From Pseudomonas mendocina (GTDB lineage: Bacteria; Pseudomonadota; Gammaproteobacteria; Pseudomonadales; Pseudomonadaceae): a stretch of DNA of 64,000 nt. Shown one piece after another: positions 48,612 through 59,801 of the stretch. The position numbers were made by a program, and so were the translations under genes. The stretch is taken from assembly GCA_037482215.1 (NCBI GenBank), contig CP148074.1, forward strand, positions 3,844,001-3,908,000. Reading direction: 5' to 3'. A model generated the notes under the pieces. It saw nothing but the letters and a program-made list of their open reading frames with translations. It did no database searches and was not told where the DNA came from. Every line of letters begins with the position of its first letter. The first letter of the stretch is position 1.

Positions 48612-49040
48612 TTACTCGTCAGCGTCAACGCTGTCGCTGTCGTTGCTGTCGCTGTCATCGCCGTCTACAGAATCGGCATGCTCAGGACGCTCACGACGCT
48701 CACGGCGCTCGCTGCGGTTTTCTTCGGCCTTCAGCATCTCGGACTGCTCAGTAACAGCTTCGTCGCGACGGATGACCAGGTTACGGATCACTGCATCGTT
48801 GTAACGGAAGTTGTCTTCCAGTTCAGCCAGAGCTTTACCGGAGCACTCAACGTTCAGCAGGACGTAGTGGGCTTTGTGGACGTTGTTGATGGCGTAAGCC
48901 AGCTGACGACGACCCCAATCTTCCAGGCGGTGGATTTTGCCGCCGTCTTCTTCGATCAGCTTGGTGTAACGCTCAACCATGCCGCCGACTTGCTCGCTCT
49001 GGTCCGGGTGAACCAGAAAGATGATTTCGTAATGACGCAT
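48612..49040 (-). CDS. rpsF: 30S ribosomal protein S6
   Basis: Small-subunit protein forming a complex with S18. The 142 residues have the family core ([18 protein letters not shown], about 1-95). The C-terminal tail, about 40 residues rich in Glu, Arg, Asp and Ser, ends DSVDADE. Such acidic tails are the substrate of RimK-type glutamylation in other bacteria. It is first in the operon with a sigma70 promoter and a structured leader. AAGGAG lies 7 bases before the ATG. Confidence 0.98.
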   Translation of the reverse strand: MRHYEIIFLVHPDQSEQVGGMVERYTKLIEEDGGKIHRLEDWGRRQLAYAINNVHKAHYVLLNVECSGKALAELEDNFRYNDAVIRNLVIRRDEAVTEQSEMLKAEENRSERRERRERPEHADSVDGDDSDSNDSDSVDADE

Positions 49041-49061
49041 AAATGCTCCTTACGGGTTGTA

Positions 49062-49086
49062 GCCTGCCACGTGATTGCGGTCAGGC
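49062..49086 (-). promoter_or_regulatory. candidate S6:S18-binding leader hairpin of rpsF
   Basis: In the rpsF leader RNA, GCCTG...CAGGC closes an internal CCGC/GTGG stem with an unpaired A before CCG, 22 bases before the rpsF ATG. A hairpin with a conserved CCG element next to a bulge is the hallmark of the S6:S18 autoregulatory motif described in many bacteria. I recognise the general form, not the full consensus, so this is a candidate only. Confidence 0.4.
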
Positions 49087-49161
49087 AAGGAGTGAATGAC
49101 ACTGTGTGTCTTGCAGAAACAGCGGGGCGCAAATGCACCTGCCATCGCGGCAAGGGGCGAC

Positions 49162-49190
49162 ATTCTAGTGAAGCGCCCCGCCGCACGCAA
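49162..49190 (-). promoter_or_regulatory. sigma70 promoter of rpsF
   Basis: On the minus strand TTGCGT (49185-49190) and TAGAAT (49162-49167) stand 17 bases apart. Transcription would start near 49155, giving a leader of about 115 bases before rpsF. Confidence 0.7.
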
Positions 49191-49232
49191 GGAAATGTGG
49201 TGATTATTTGTACAACCGTAATATCAGGACAG

Positions 49233-49985
49233 TCAGGCCTTAGTACCGACCTGACGCTGACGCACCGCCTCAAACAGGCAAATCCCAGTCGCCACTGAGA
49301 CATTGAGACTACTGACACTACCGGCCATAGGTAGCTTCACCAGATAGTCGCAGTGCTCGCGGGTCAAGCGGCGCATGCCCTTCCCTTCAGCTCCCATGAC
49401 CAGCACTGTAGGCCCTGTCATGTCGTGCTGATACAACTCTTGTTCAGCCTCACCTGCCGTACCAACAATCCACAGGCCACGCTGCTGAAGCTTTTCCAGG
49501 GTACGTGACAAGTTGGTCACAGCCACCAGCGGAATCACCTCTGCCGCACCGCAGGCCACCTTGCGCACCGTTGCATTAAGGGTTGCGGATTTGTCCTTCG
49601 GCACAATAACCGCATGCACCCCGGCTGCATCAGCGGTACGCAAACAAGCGCCAAGATTATGCGGATCGGTCACCCCATCCAGAACCAACAGCAGAGGTGC
49701 TCCGGAGGTACGGTCGAGTAACTCATCTAGCATTGCCTCGCCCCAGACCTGACTAGGACTAACCTCAGCTACGACCCCTTGATGTACACCCTCAACCCAG
49801 GCGTCCATCTCGCGGCGCTCGCACTGCCCCACTGCAACCCGAGCCTCCCCGGCCAGACTCAGCAGCGTTTGCACGCGGGGATCATTACGCCCCTCTGCCA
49901 GCCAAATCTGCTTAACCCGCTTGGGATGATGACGCAGCAGTGCCTCAACGGCATGGACACCGTAAATCTTTTCCAACTGACTCAT
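49233..49985 (-). CDS. rlmB: 23S rRNA (guanosine-2'-O)-methyltransferase RlmB
   Basis: SPOUT methyltransferase that 2'-O-methylates G2251 in the 23S peptidyl-transferase loop. The 250 residues have an N-terminal substrate-binding domain (about 1-75), the [20 protein letters not shown] motif and the knotted SAM site with [12 protein letters not shown] and [20 protein letters not shown]. The ATG overlaps the rnr stop by 4 bases (ATGA), so the two are translationally coupled. Confidence 0.97.
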   Translation of the reverse strand: MSQLEKIYGVHAVEALLRHHPKRVKQIWLAEGRNDPRVQTLLSLAGEARVAVGQCERREMDAWVEGVHQGVVAEVSPSQVWGEAMLDELLDRTSGAPLLLVLDGVTDPHNLGACLRTADAAGVHAVIVPKDKSATLNATVRKVACGAAEVIPLVAVTNLSRTLEKLQQRGLWIVGTAGEAEQELYQHDMTGPTVLVMGAEGKGMRRLTREHCDYLVKLPMAGSVSSLNVSVATGICLFEAVRQRQVGTKA

Positions 49986-52540
49986 GACTTCGCCTTACGT
50001 TTACGCGGAACACCCGCAGGTGCCGCACCGGCACTGGAACCCTTGCGATGGCTGCTGGATTTACCAGTCTTACCAACACGCTTAGCTGCGCCGGTATTTT
50101 TCTCTTTAGCGTTTTTCTTTGGGCCTTTGCCTTTAGATTCATCGAGCAATGACTTTTTAATCGCCCGACTCTTGTCGACATCGGTATTGCCTACAGCCTT
50201 GCGCTCTTTGCGGCGCGCTTCGCGATCCTGCGCCGTCTCGAAACCGCCCCGACGTGCACCTTTATCCACAGGCGCGTCGATGCGTCCATCAGCCAGTTCG
50301 AAGTCGATCTTGCGTTCATCCAAGTCAACCCGCATGACTTTGACCTGGACACTGTCGCCCAATCGGAAACTGCGGCCGTTACGCTCACCAGCCAGTCGGT
50401 GATGGACGGGATCAAAGTGGTAGTAGTCCGCTGGCAACGCCGTAACGTGCACCAACCCCTCTACATAGATGTCCTGCAATTCCACAAACAGACCGAAGCC
50501 CGTTACAGCAGTGATCACCCCAGCAAAAGTTTCCCCGACCCGATCACGCATGAACTCGCATTTAAGCCAGTTCACCACATCACGGGTTGCCTCATCGGCG
50601 CGCCGCTCGGACATCGAACACTGCTCACCCAGCTGCTCCAGCACGGCATCATCGTATGGATAGATGCGCGCCCGCGGCATGATCGTTGCCCCTGCACGCT
50701 GCACATGCGGTGTTTCACGCTTGGAGCGGATCACACTGCGAATGGCACGATGGATCAACAAATCAGGGTAACGACGTATTGGCGAAGTGAAGTGCGCATA
50801 AGCCTCATAGTTAAGGCCGAAGTGCCCCTGATTGTCCGAGCTGTAAACAGCCTGGCTCAGAGAGCGCAGCATCACAGTCTGGATCAGATTGAAATCGGGA
50901 CGTTCGCGGATGCTTTCTAATAACCGCTGATAATCTTTCGGTGACGGACCATCGGTTGACTTGCCACGATTCAGGCTCAGACCTAACTCACCCAAAAATG
51001 CGCGCAACTTCTCAACACGCTCAGCAGGTGGTGCATCGTGAACACGGTACAGCGCCGGAATAGAGTGCTCCTGCATAAAGGCTGCAGTAGCAACGTTGGC
51101 CGCCAGCATGCACTCCTCAATCAGGCGGTGCGCATCGTTGCGCTGGGTTGGACGAATCTCATCAATCTTGCGATCCGAACCGAAGATAATCCGCGTTTCT
51201 TGTGTTTCGAAATCAATCGCACCGCGCTCGTGACGAGCAGCCAGCAACACCTGATAAAGGGAGTAAAGCTGCTTAAGGTGCGGCAAGACATCCTTGTATT
51301 CGTTACGGAATGCCTTGCCCTCAGCACTCTTAGGCTGCTCCAACATGGCACTGACCTTGTTATAGGTCAGACGCGCATGGGAATGAATCACCGCCTCATA
51401 AAACTGGTAGCCGGTCATTTTTCCGGTTTTGGAGATACTGATCTCACAAACCATCGCCAACCGATCAACATGGGGATTGAGCGAGCACAACCCGTTAGAC
51501 AACTCCTCCGGCAGCATAGGAATTACCCGCTCCGGGAAATACACCGAGTTACCCCGCTGCTGCGCTTCAGCATCCAGCGCCGAGCCCACCTTCACATAGT
51601 GTGATACGTCAGCAATAGCCACATAGAGCTTCCAGCCACTGGAGAGCAAACGCCAGTTACTGCCACTTTTCTCACAATAAACAGCGTCATCAAAGTCGCG
51701 AGCATCTTCGCCATCAATGGTGACAAAAGGCAGATGACGCAGATCGACACGCTTCTCTTTGTCCTTTTCCTCTACATAAGACTTGAGCTTGCGGGCCTCT
51801 TTGATTACCGCCTCAGGCCAAACATGGGGGATATCGTAGCTGCGAAGCGCCACATCAATTTCCATCCCCGGCGCCATGTAGTTGCCGATGACTTCAATGA
51901 CATCACCCTGGGGCTGAAAGCGCTGCGTCGGCCAGTGCGTGATTTTCACCTCGACAAACTGACCGATTCTTGCTCCGCCATTCCGGCCAGCAGTGACCAA
52001 CACCTCCTGCTGGATCTTAGGATTATCGGCCACTACATAGCCGATACCGCTTTCTTCAAAATAGCGCCCCACGATGGTTTCGTGAGCACGGGAGATCACC
52101 TCAACCAAGACACCTTCACGACGGCCACGGCGATCAAGCCCGGAAACTCGAGCCAGAGCTCGGTCGCCATCAAACACTAAGCGCATCTGCCCTGGACTCA
52201 GGAACAGATCATCAGAACCGTCATCCGGGATCAGAAAGCCAAAGCCATCACGATGGCCGCTGATACGCCCCAGAATGAGATCCAACTTATCCACCGGCGC
52301 ATAGGTGCCGCGGCGCGTATAAATCAGCTGACCATCACGCTCCATCGCTCGCAAGCGGCGACGTAAAGCCTCCAGCTGATCTTCACTGACCAGACCAAAT
52401 TCCTCTGCCAGCACCTCACGTGCCGCAGGCGAACCGCGGTCAGACAAGTGCTGCAAAATCAGTTCCCGGCTGGGAATAGGGTTTTCGTATTTTTCCGCTT
52501 CACGAGCGGCCTCGGGATCGAGGGATTGCCAATCGGCCAT
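49982..52540 (-). CDS. rnr: ribonuclease R
   Basis: 3'-5' exoribonuclease that degrades structured RNA. The 852 residues show an N-terminal helix-turn-helix (about 15-75), two cold-shock domains, the RNB catalytic domain with [15 protein letters not shown] carrying the metal-binding aspartates, an S1 domain (about 645-730) and a long Lys-rich tail (about 775-852). The strong basic tail is typical of RNase R and helps unwinding. It is divergent from the tRNA-Leu pair. Confidence 0.97.
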   Translation of the reverse strand: MADWQSLDPEAAREAEKYENPIPSRELILQHLSDRGSPAAREVLAEEFGLVSEDQLEALRRRLRAMERDGQLIYTRRGTYAPVDKLDLILGRISGHRDGFGFLIPDDGSDDLFLSPGQMRLVFDGDRALARVSGLDRRGRREGVLVEVISRAHETIVGRYFEESGIGYVVADNPKIQQEVLVTAGRNGGARIGQFVEVKITHWPTQRFQPQGDVIEVIGNYMAPGMEIDVALRSYDIPHVWPEAVIKEARKLKSYVEEKDKEKRVDLRHLPFVTIDGEDARDFDDAVYCEKSGSNWRLLSSGWKLYVAIADVSHYVKVGSALDAEAQQRGNSVYFPERVIPMLPEELSNGLCSLNPHVDRLAMVCEISISKTGKMTGYQFYEAVIHSHARLTYNKVSAMLEQPKSAEGKAFRNEYKDVLPHLKQLYSLYQVLLAARHERGAIDFETQETRIIFGSDRKIDEIRPTQRNDAHRLIEECMLAANVATAAFMQEHSIPALYRVHDAPPAERVEKLRAFLGELGLSLNRGKSTDGPSPKDYQRLLESIRERPDFNLIQTVMLRSLSQAVYSSDNQGHFGLNYEAYAHFTSPIRRYPDLLIHRAIRSVIRSKRETPHVQRAGATIMPRARIYPYDDAVLEQLGEQCSMSERRADEATRDVVNWLKCEFMRDRVGETFAGVITAVTGFGLFVELQDIYVEGLVHVTALPADYYHFDPVHHRLAGERNGRSFRLGDSVQVKVMRVDLDERKIDFELADGRIDAPVDKGARRGGFETAQDREARRKERKAVGNTDVDKSRAIKKSLLDESKGKGPKKNAKEKNTGAAKRVGKTGKSSSHRKGSSAGAAPAGVPRKRKAKS

Positions 52541-52645
52541 TAGAAAGGATTCACCTGTAAATAAGATCAGATCGTCTTGCCTCTATTGAAGCGCGAAAAA
52601 CCATCGGGGTCAGCTTTTTAGGAATAATTTTTTTATCTTCAGGGG

Positions 52646-52674
52646 TTTACAAGATATCGAAGCGACCGTATAGT
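52646..52674 (+). promoter_or_regulatory. sigma70 promoter of the tRNA-Leu genes
   Basis: TTTACA (52646-52651) and TATAGT (52669-52674) are separated by 17 bases. A GC-rich discriminator (TCGCGCCC) follows, the type that makes stable-RNA promoters sensitive to the stringent response. The first tRNA starts 63 bases after the -10. Confidence 0.75.
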
Positions 52675-52737
52675 TCGCGCCCACAGCGTCACACAGACGT
52701 TGTAACACGAAACAGATGAACACTCATCGGTTTCAGT

Positions 52738-52824
52738 GCCCAGGTGGCGGAATTGGTAGACGCGCTGGTTTCAGGTATCAGTGGTGGCAACACCGTGGAA
52801 GTTCGAGTCTTCTCCTGGGCACCA
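52738..52824 (+). tRNA. tRNA-Leu(CAG), copy 1
   Basis: The 87 bases fold as a class II tRNA: acceptor stem GCCCAGG/CCTGGGC, D-arm, anticodon stem CTGGT/ATCAG with loop TTCAGGT (anticodon CAG, reading CUG), a long variable arm (GTGGTGGCAACACC region), T-arm GTTCGAGTC, and encoded CCA. The sequence equals the second copy base for base. Confidence 0.97.
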
Positions 52825-52901
52825 AATTCAACGAAACGATTTTATCGGTTCGTCGTTTAAACGGACGCAAAACTCCGGTCATTTTTTGACAAAGCTTGCA
52901 T

Positions 52902-52988
52902 GCCCAGGTGGCGGAATTGGTAGACGCGCTGGTTTCAGGTATCAGTGGTGGCAACACCGTGGAAGTTCGAGTCTTCTCCTGGGCACCA
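52902..52988 (+). tRNA. tRNA-Leu(CAG), copy 2
   Basis: Identical over all 87 bases to the copy at 52738, including the encoded CCA. It lies 77 bases downstream and is followed at once by an intrinsic terminator, so both copies are likely processed from one transcript. Confidence 0.97.
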
Positions 52989-52992
52989 ATTC

Positions 52993-53024
52993 ATAAAAAA
53001 CCGAGCTTAGGCTCGGTTTTTTAT
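52993..53024 (+). terminator. intrinsic terminator of the tRNA-Leu operon
   Basis: AAAAAACCGAGC (52995-53006) pairs with GCTCGGTTTTTT (53011-53022) around TTAG. It follows the second tRNA by 4 bases. Confidence 0.93.
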
Positions 53025-53078
53025 TGCCCGCGATTTATCCCCCCCTTCACAACGCGGAAGCCCACTTAAACGCGGGCA

Positions 53079-53110
53079 ATAAAAAAGGCCGCCGTTTGGC
53101 GACCTTCTTT
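53079..53110 (-). terminator. intrinsic terminator of purA
   Basis: On the minus strand AAGGTCGCC pairs with GGCGGCCTT around AAAC (53085-53106), with one G-T pair and a run of T after it. It lies 18 bases past the purA stop. Confidence 0.87.
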
Positions 53111-53123
53111 ATTACATCCGCAA

Positions 53124-54482
<1,359 letters not shown>

Positions 54483-55670
54483 TCAGGCCGACAACTCAGC
54501 CAACTGCCAGCGACCATCACGCAATAACAACTGACGATCACAACCAGCAGCCTTCGCATCCGCTACATCCTGCCCCGGCAATGCCTGGACGACACGCAGC
54601 CCCTCAAGACGCAAACGCTGAATCGCCTGCCACAAAAACACATCATGATTATCCGGTGCCCACACACCCGCCGGCTCTTCGTCCAGCGACATTTGACCGA
54701 GACTTACGAGCGTCTTGAGGTCAGTGGAGAATCCTGTGGCCGGACGCGCGCGGCCGAAATCAGCCCCGATATCGTCATAGCGACCACCCTGGGCAATGGC
54801 ATAACCCACTCCCGGAACAAACGCAGCAAACACCACACCTGTGTGGTAGTGGTAGCCCCGCAGCTCGCCCAGATCAAAATACAACGGCAACTCCGGATAG
54901 CGCAGGCTAAGTGCATCAGCAATCGCCATCAGCTCATCCAGAGCCTGGTGAACATCGTCCGGCGCCTCGACCAGACAAGCCTGAGCCAGATCCAGCACTT
55001 CACGACCGCCACACAGGTCGCTCAGGGCGCGAATCATCTTGCCCAAATCGTCCGGGAGCGCGGCGGTTAGCTCAACAATTTCGTCAATCGCTTTGCGCTG
55101 CAGAGCATCGAACAGCTGCTGCTCAACCTCGCGGGATAGCTTCGCTGCACGGGCAAGGCCACGGTAGATACCGACATGCCCGACATCCATATGCACATCA
55201 GGCACTGCTGCCAGCTCCAAGGTGCTGACAAGCAGGCTAATTACTTCCACGTCACTGGCCGGACTGGCATCGCCGTACAACTCTGCACCCAACTGAATCG
55301 GGCTGCGAGAAGTCGTAAGCGGGCGCGGTTTGGCATGCACGACACTGCCGGCATAGCACAGACGGCTCGGTCCTTCACGACGCAAGGTATGGGCATCAAT
55401 ACGCGCAACCTGCGGCGTAATATCTGCACGGAAGCCCATTTGTCTGCCAGACAGTGGATCTGTCACTTTCAACGTGCGCAAATCCAAATCTTGGCCCGCG
55501 CCGGTCAGCAGCGACTCCAGATACTCGATATGCGGAGTGACTACAAACTCATAACCCCAGCACTGGAACAAATCCAGCACCTGACGTCGAGCCACTTCAA
55601 TACGCCCCGCGTACGGAGGCAGTACTTCTTCGATGCCATCTGGCAGCAGCCAGCGGTCTACCGTTGCCAT
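54483..55670 (-). CDS. hisZ: ATP phosphoribosyltransferase regulatory subunit
   Basis: Histidyl-tRNA-synthetase-like protein that is required, with short-form HisG, for the first step of histidine synthesis. The 395 residues have the class II synthetase fold ([48 protein letters not shown]) but lack the catalytic His/Arg set of true synthetases. I chose the ATG at 55670 because it begins the family N-terminus. The position between DUF2065 and purA matches Pseudomonas. Confidence 0.96.
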   Translation of the reverse strand: MATVDRWLLPDGIEEVLPPYAGRIEVARRQVLDLFQCWGYEFVVTPHIEYLESLLTGAGQDLDLRTLKVTDPLSGRQMGFRADITPQVARIDAHTLRREGPSRLCYAGSVVHAKPRPLTTSRSPIQLGAELYGDASPASDVEVISLLVSTLELAAVPDVHMDVGHVGIYRGLARAAKLSREVEQQLFDALQRKAIDEIVELTAALPDDLGKMIRALSDLCGGREVLDLAQACLVEAPDDVHQALDELMAIADALSLRYPELPLYFDLGELRGYHYHTGVVFAAFVPGVGYAIAQGGRYDDIGADFGRARPATGFSTDLKTLVSLGQMSLDEEPAGVWAPDNHDVFLWQAIQRLRLEGLRVVQALPGQDVADAKAAGCDRQLLLRDGRWQLAELSA

Positions 55671-55707
55671 TTCGCCATTCCCCTCTTCAACCGGGCGGCA
55701 CAAGCCT

Positions 55708-55893
55708 TCAGTGAAGCCAATATAGGAGAGCCGTGCCCAGCAACATGCTGGCCAGCCCCATGATACGCAGCTGCCGGTCAGACAGCTGAATCAGCTGCGA
55801 CAGCGTTGAACGCCAGCCCCTTGGGCTCAGGAAGGGCAGGATGCCTTCCAGCACAAGCACAAGACACAGCGCTATGCCTATTTCCTGCCACAT
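55708..55893 (-). CDS. DUF2065 small membrane protein
   Basis: A 61-residue protein with two hydrophobic segments (about 5-22 and 43-59) and the connecting run [21 protein letters not shown]. Function unknown; it is found beside hflC in many gamma-proteobacteria, including the PA4940 position. A ribosome-binding site GAGGGAA lies 2 bases before the ATG. A full terminator ends only 14 bases upstream, so expression depends on read-through or a promoter inside the terminator region. Confidence 0.9.
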   Translation of the reverse strand: MWQEIGIALCLVLVLEGILPFLSPRGWRSTLSQLIQLSDRQLRIMGLASMLLGTALLYWLH

Positions 55894-55906
55894 GCTTCCC
55901 TCAGAC

Positions 55907-55932
55907 GCAAAAAAGCCGGGATTTTCCCGGCT
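55907..55932 (-). terminator. intrinsic terminator after hflC
   Basis: AGCCGGGA (55914-55921) pairs with TCCCGGCT (55925-55932), with six U on the minus strand. Confidence 0.85.
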
Positions 55933-55964
55933 GCCGCATGATAACACGTTTTCTACAAGGATCA

Positions 55965-55986
55965 CCCCGGCGGCGAACCGCCGGGG
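55965..55986 (-). other. 9-bp GC-only hairpin after the hflC stop
   Basis: CCCCGGCGG (55965-55973) pairs perfectly with CCGCCGGGG (55978-55986) around CGAA, just 10 bases after the hflC stop and 33 bases before the standard terminator on the same strand. It has no U-tract and probably acts as a 3'-end or pause hairpin. Confidence 0.5.
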
Positions 55987-55995
55987 ATAATCTTG

Positions 55996-56865
55996 TTACG
56001 GATTGGCCTTTTTCAGATAGCGGAAGAAATCGCTTTTCGGATCAAGTACCAATACATCTTGCTTGTTCGCAAAGCTTTCACGGTAAGCCTTCAGGCTACG
56101 GTAGAAAGAATAGAACTCGCGATCCATGCCATAGGCTTTGGCATAAATAGCAGCCGCCTGAGCATCACCCTCACCGCGCAGCTCTTCAGCTTTACGGTAG
56201 GCTTCAGCCAGCAAAACCCGACGTTGACGATCCGCATCAGCGCGAATCCCTTCAGCCAGCTCCTTACCTTTGGCACGGTGCTCGCGGGCTTCACGCTCAC
56301 GCTCGGAACTCATGCGATCGAACACGCTGCGGTTAACTTCTTTAGGCAGATCGATTGCCTTAACCCGCACATCCACCACCTCAATGCCCAGCTCGCGGTG
56401 AGCAGCACGGTTCAGCGATGCGGTTACATCAGCCATCAACGCATCACGCTCGCCGGATACCGACTCATGCAGCGTGCGCTTACCAAACTGATCACGCAGC
56501 GACGCTTCCAGACGACGAGCCAGTCGCTCATCGGCAATCTGCTTCACACCCGACGTTGCGGTGTAATAACGCTCAGCATCCAGCACTCGCCATTTGGCAA
56601 AGGCATCAACCATCAGCGCTTTCTTTTCCAGGGTCAGGAAGCGCGAGCTGGTGGAGTCCAGCGTCAACAGACGGCCGTCAAACTTGCGGACCTGGTTGAC
56701 GTAAGGAATCTTCACGTGCCAGCCCGGTTTAACGTCCGGCTGGACGATCCGACCAAACTGCAACAGAACGGCGCGTTCGGTTTGCGACACGATATAGAAG
56801 CTGTTCCAGGCAACAATCGCCAGTACAACAGCAACAATCAGGGCAACCAGAGATTTATTGCTCAT
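55996..56865 (-). CDS. hflC: HflC, modulator of FtsH protease
   Basis: Membrane SPFH/prohibitin-family protein that with HflK forms a large cage around the FtsH protease. The 289 residues have an N-terminal membrane segment (about 5-23) and the SPFH domain with VSQTERAVLLQFGRIV and the ERxREAREHRAKGKE coiled coil. The ATG at 56865 overlaps the hflK stop by one base (TGATG); a TTG one codon upstream is also open but weaker. Confidence 0.96.
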   Translation of the reverse strand: MSNKSLVALIVAVVLAIVAWNSFYIVSQTERAVLLQFGRIVQPDVKPGWHVKIPYVNQVRKFDGRLLTLDSTSSRFLTLEKKALMVDAFAKWRVLDAERYYTATSGVKQIADERLARRLEASLRDQFGKRTLHESVSGERDALMADVTASLNRAAHRELGIEVVDVRVKAIDLPKEVNRSVFDRMSSEREREAREHRAKGKELAEGIRADADRQRRVLLAEAYRKAEELRGEGDAQAAAIYAKAYGMDREFYSFYRSLKAYRESFANKQDVLVLDPKSDFFRYLKKANP

Positions 56866-58028
56866 CAACGGCTCTCCCTTGTACGCAGATCAACCTGGCG
56901 CGGATCGATGGTCACGCGTGACGGCAACTGCTCAGTTGCACCACTTGCAGCAGGCGCCACATTGGCCGAGGAACCACCACGGGCATCAACCATTTTGTCC
57001 AACGGCAGATACAGCAGATTGTTCTGACCGTTTTCACCGGTCACCAACACTTTGCTGGTATTACTCATCAACTCTTGCATGGTATCCAGATACAGACGCT
57101 CACGAGTCACCTCTGGCGCTTTGCGGTATTCCGCAACCAGTGCGGTGAAACGATCCGCCTCACCCTGAGCCTTCGAAACCACCTCATCGCGGTAACCGCT
57201 GGCATCCTCGATCAAGCGCTGGGCCTGACCACGGGCCTCAGGCACCACGCCATTAGCATAGGTTTCGGCCTGATTCTTCTCACGCTGCTCGTCTTCACGG
57301 GCACGAATCACGTCATCAAAGGCCTCTTGAACCTCACGCGGCGCAGCAGCACTTTGGAGGTTCACCTGAGTGACGGAGATACCTGTCTTATAGGTATCCA
57401 TAAAGCGCTGCAGGCGCTCCTTCACCTCAACGGCCATCTGCTCACGACCTTCGGTCAGCACCTGATCCATTTCGGTGGAGCCAACAACGTGGCGCACGGC
57501 ACTGTCGGTCGCATGCTGCAAGCTGACTTCAGGCTGATCCACGTTCAGCACGAAATCCCGAAGATTGCTGATCTTGTACTGCACGGTCAGCGGCACTTCG
57601 ATGATGTTCTCGTCTTCGGTCAACATCTGCCCCTGTTTGCTGTAAGCACGCTCACGGGTGACGTTTTCCTGAAACTTGCGATCAAAAGGCGGGAAATAAA
57701 TATTCAGACCCGGCCCTACCGTGTCGTGATATTCGCCCAATCGCAGAATGACGGCCTGCTCCTGCTCATCCACAACGTAGATAGCGCTGTAGAGCCACAT
57801 TGCCAGCAGGATACCCAGCCCGACAAAAACCATCCCCAAGCCACCGCCCTTACCAGAGCTGGCCTCGCCCCCACGTTTTTTTCCACCGCCGAACATACCG
57901 TTCAGGTTGTCCTGCAGTTTGCGGAAGGCCTCATCAATATCCGGCGGTCCCTTGCGGTCACCGTTATTTTTGCGGCCACCCCATGGGTCCTGGTTATTCG
58001 AATTGCCACCCGGCTCATTCCAAGCCAT
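56865..58028 (-). CDS. hflK: HflK, modulator of FtsH protease
   Basis: Partner of HflC in the FtsH regulatory cage. The 387 residues start with a Gly/Asn-rich cytoplasmic tail (GGNSNNQDPWGGRKNNG and GGGKKRGGE, about 5-65), one membrane segment (about 68-86) and the SPFH domain. I chose the ATG at 58028 (GGAGAG upstream). It follows hflX after about 96 bases containing two hairpins. Confidence 0.96.
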   Translation of the reverse strand: MAWNEPGGNSNNQDPWGGRKNNGDRKGPPDIDEAFRKLQDNLNGMFGGGKKRGGEASSGKGGGLGMVFVGLGILLAMWLYSAIYVVDEQEQAVILRLGEYHDTVGPGLNIYFPPFDRKFQENVTRERAYSKQGQMLTEDENIIEVPLTVQYKISNLRDFVLNVDQPEVSLQHATDSAVRHVVGSTEMDQVLTEGREQMAVEVKERLQRFMDTYKTGISVTQVNLQSAAAPREVQEAFDDVIRAREDEQREKNQAETYANGVVPEARGQAQRLIEDASGYRDEVVSKAQGEADRFTALVAEYRKAPEVTRERLYLDTMQELMSNTSKVLVTGENGQNNLLYLPLDKMVDARGGSSANVAPAASGATEQLPSRVTIDPRQVDLRTRESR

Positions 58029-58055
58029 AGCGCTCTCCATCTAATAAAGCAAAGA

Positions 58056-58070
58056 CGCGCCGTCGGCGCG
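58056..58070 (-). terminator. candidate terminator between hflX and hflK
   Basis: CGCGCC (58056-58061) pairs with GGCGCG (58065-58070) around GTC, and CTTTGCTTT follows on the minus strand. A second hairpin, CCAGCG/CGCTGG (58098-58116), lies 27 bases before it, next to the hflX stop. The stems are short, so partial read-through into hflK is likely. Confidence 0.4.
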
Positions 58071-58124
58071 CCCACCAATGCTACAGAATGCATGCAACCA
58101 GCGCTAAAGTCGCTGGCATAGGCT

Positions 58125-59426
58125 TTATTGCAAAGTGTGTTGCTCGATAAATTCTAGCGGATCAAGCCCTGCACGACTGACTAAGCGATTTAACTCGACC
58201 TTCGGCAAACGAACATCTAATAAACTGCTTCCGTCTTCTGCATGCGCCTCTCGCTGCACAGCCCCTAACGAAAAGAACTGTGCCCGCAAACGTCCCATAC
58301 GCTGCGGAAGTTGCAATGTACCGATAAAAAGGTCATCCCCCAACAGTTCAGCGATTGCCTGACGCAATAGAGGCAAGCCACGGCCATCACGGGCAGACAG
58401 CCAGACACGCTGCGGTTTGCCATTGGCATCACGCTGAATTTGCGGCTCAACACCCTCCAGCAGGTCCAATTTGTTATAGACCTCAAGGATCGGCAGTTCG
58501 TGAGCACCAATCTCACCCAGCACCGCCAAAACCTGCTCGATCTGCTGATCACGCTCAGGCTCGTGAGCATCAATCACATGCAACAACAGGTCTGCGTTGC
58601 TTGATTCCTCAAGCGTCGCCCGGAAAGCCTCAACCAATTTGTGCGGCAAATGGCGGATGAAGCCTACCGTATCAGCCAACACTACAGGGCCAAGATCATC
58701 CAACTCAAGTCGACGCAGTGTTGGGTCCAGCGTCGCAAAAAGCTGGTCCGCCGCGTAAACCTCTGAGGTCGTCATGGCATTGAACAAGGTCGACTTACCG
58801 GCGTTGGTATAGCCAACAAGAGAAACAGAGGGGATATCAGCCCGCTGACGACCACGACGGGCCTGCTCGCGCTGGCTACGAACCTTTTCAAGCTTTTGCT
58901 TGATCTGGCGCATACGCACACGCAATAGACGACGGTCGGTCTCAAGCTGAGTTTCACCCGGGCCACGCAGACCGATCCCCCCCTTCTGCCGTTCAAGGTG
59001 GGTCCAGCCACGGACAAGGCGCGTACTCATATGGTCAAGCTGAGCCAGCTCAACCTGCAGCTTACCTTCGTGGGTGCGGGCACGCTGGGCGAAAATATCG
59101 AGAATCAGACCGGTGCGATCCAAGACCCGACATTCAAATGCGCGCTCAAGGTTTCGTTCCTGACTTGGTGTCAGGACATGGTTGAAGATGACCAGGTCAG
59201 CCTCAGTGGCTTTGACCTGATCGCGCAACTCCTCAACCTTGCCCGACCCAATCAGGTACTTGGCTGCCAGCTTATTACTGGGAATGCTGAAAAACGCTAC
59301 GGCTTCAGCACCTGCTGACAGCGCCAACTCCCGGAACTCCTGGGGGTCCTCGCTCGCCTCGGAATTTTGGCCATCCAGATGCACCAGAATGGCCCGATCT
59401 CCACCTTCATGGCGTTCGAAGAACAA
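58125..59426 (-). CDS. hflX: GTPase HflX
   Basis: Ribosome-associated GTPase that rescues or splits stalled ribosomes in other bacteria. The 433 residues have the HflX N-terminal domain, the glycine-rich stretch RQKGGIGLRGPGETQLETDR and the G domain with P-loop GYTNAGKSTLFN, DTVGFIRHLP and NKLD. The start is TTG at 59426, five bases after AGGGGG, giving the family N-terminus MFFERHEGG. It follows hfq by 16 bases. Confidence 0.96.
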   Translation of the reverse strand: MFFERHEGGDRAILVHLDGQNSEASEDPQEFRELALSAGAEAVAFFSIPSNKLAAKYLIGSGKVEELRDQVKATEADLVIFNHVLTPSQERNLERAFECRVLDRTGLILDIFAQRARTHEGKLQVELAQLDHMSTRLVRGWTHLERQKGGIGLRGPGETQLETDRRLLRVRMRQIKQKLEKVRSQREQARRGRQRADIPSVSLVGYTNAGKSTLFNAMTTSEVYAADQLFATLDPTLRRLELDDLGPVVLADTVGFIRHLPHKLVEAFRATLEESSNADLLLHVIDAHEPERDQQIEQVLAVLGEIGAHELPILEVYNKLDLLEGVEPQIQRDANGKPQRVWLSARDGRGLPLLRQAIAELLGDDLFIGTLQLPQRMGRLRAQFFSLGAVQREAHAEDGSSLLDVRLPKVELNRLVSRAGLDPLEFIEQHTLQ

Positions 59427-59442
59427 TGCAGCCCCCTAAAAG

Positions 59443-59730
<288 letters not shown>

Positions 59731-59801
59731 TCAATAATTTATATAAACCAACAACGGCATAAAGCTGTCTAGTACGGTACCTGACAGCAATCGGCAGGGT
59801 C

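Noticed and set aside
52886..52891. A TTGACA box in the spacer between the tRNA-Leu copies, as a second promoter
   Set aside because: A matching -10 at 17 bases would fall inside the second tRNA and is absent; the upstream promoter is sufficient.
52781..52996. A 71-codon plus-strand frame spanning both tRNA-Leu genes
   Set aside because: It runs through the two tRNAs and is a by-product of the repeated tRNA sequence.
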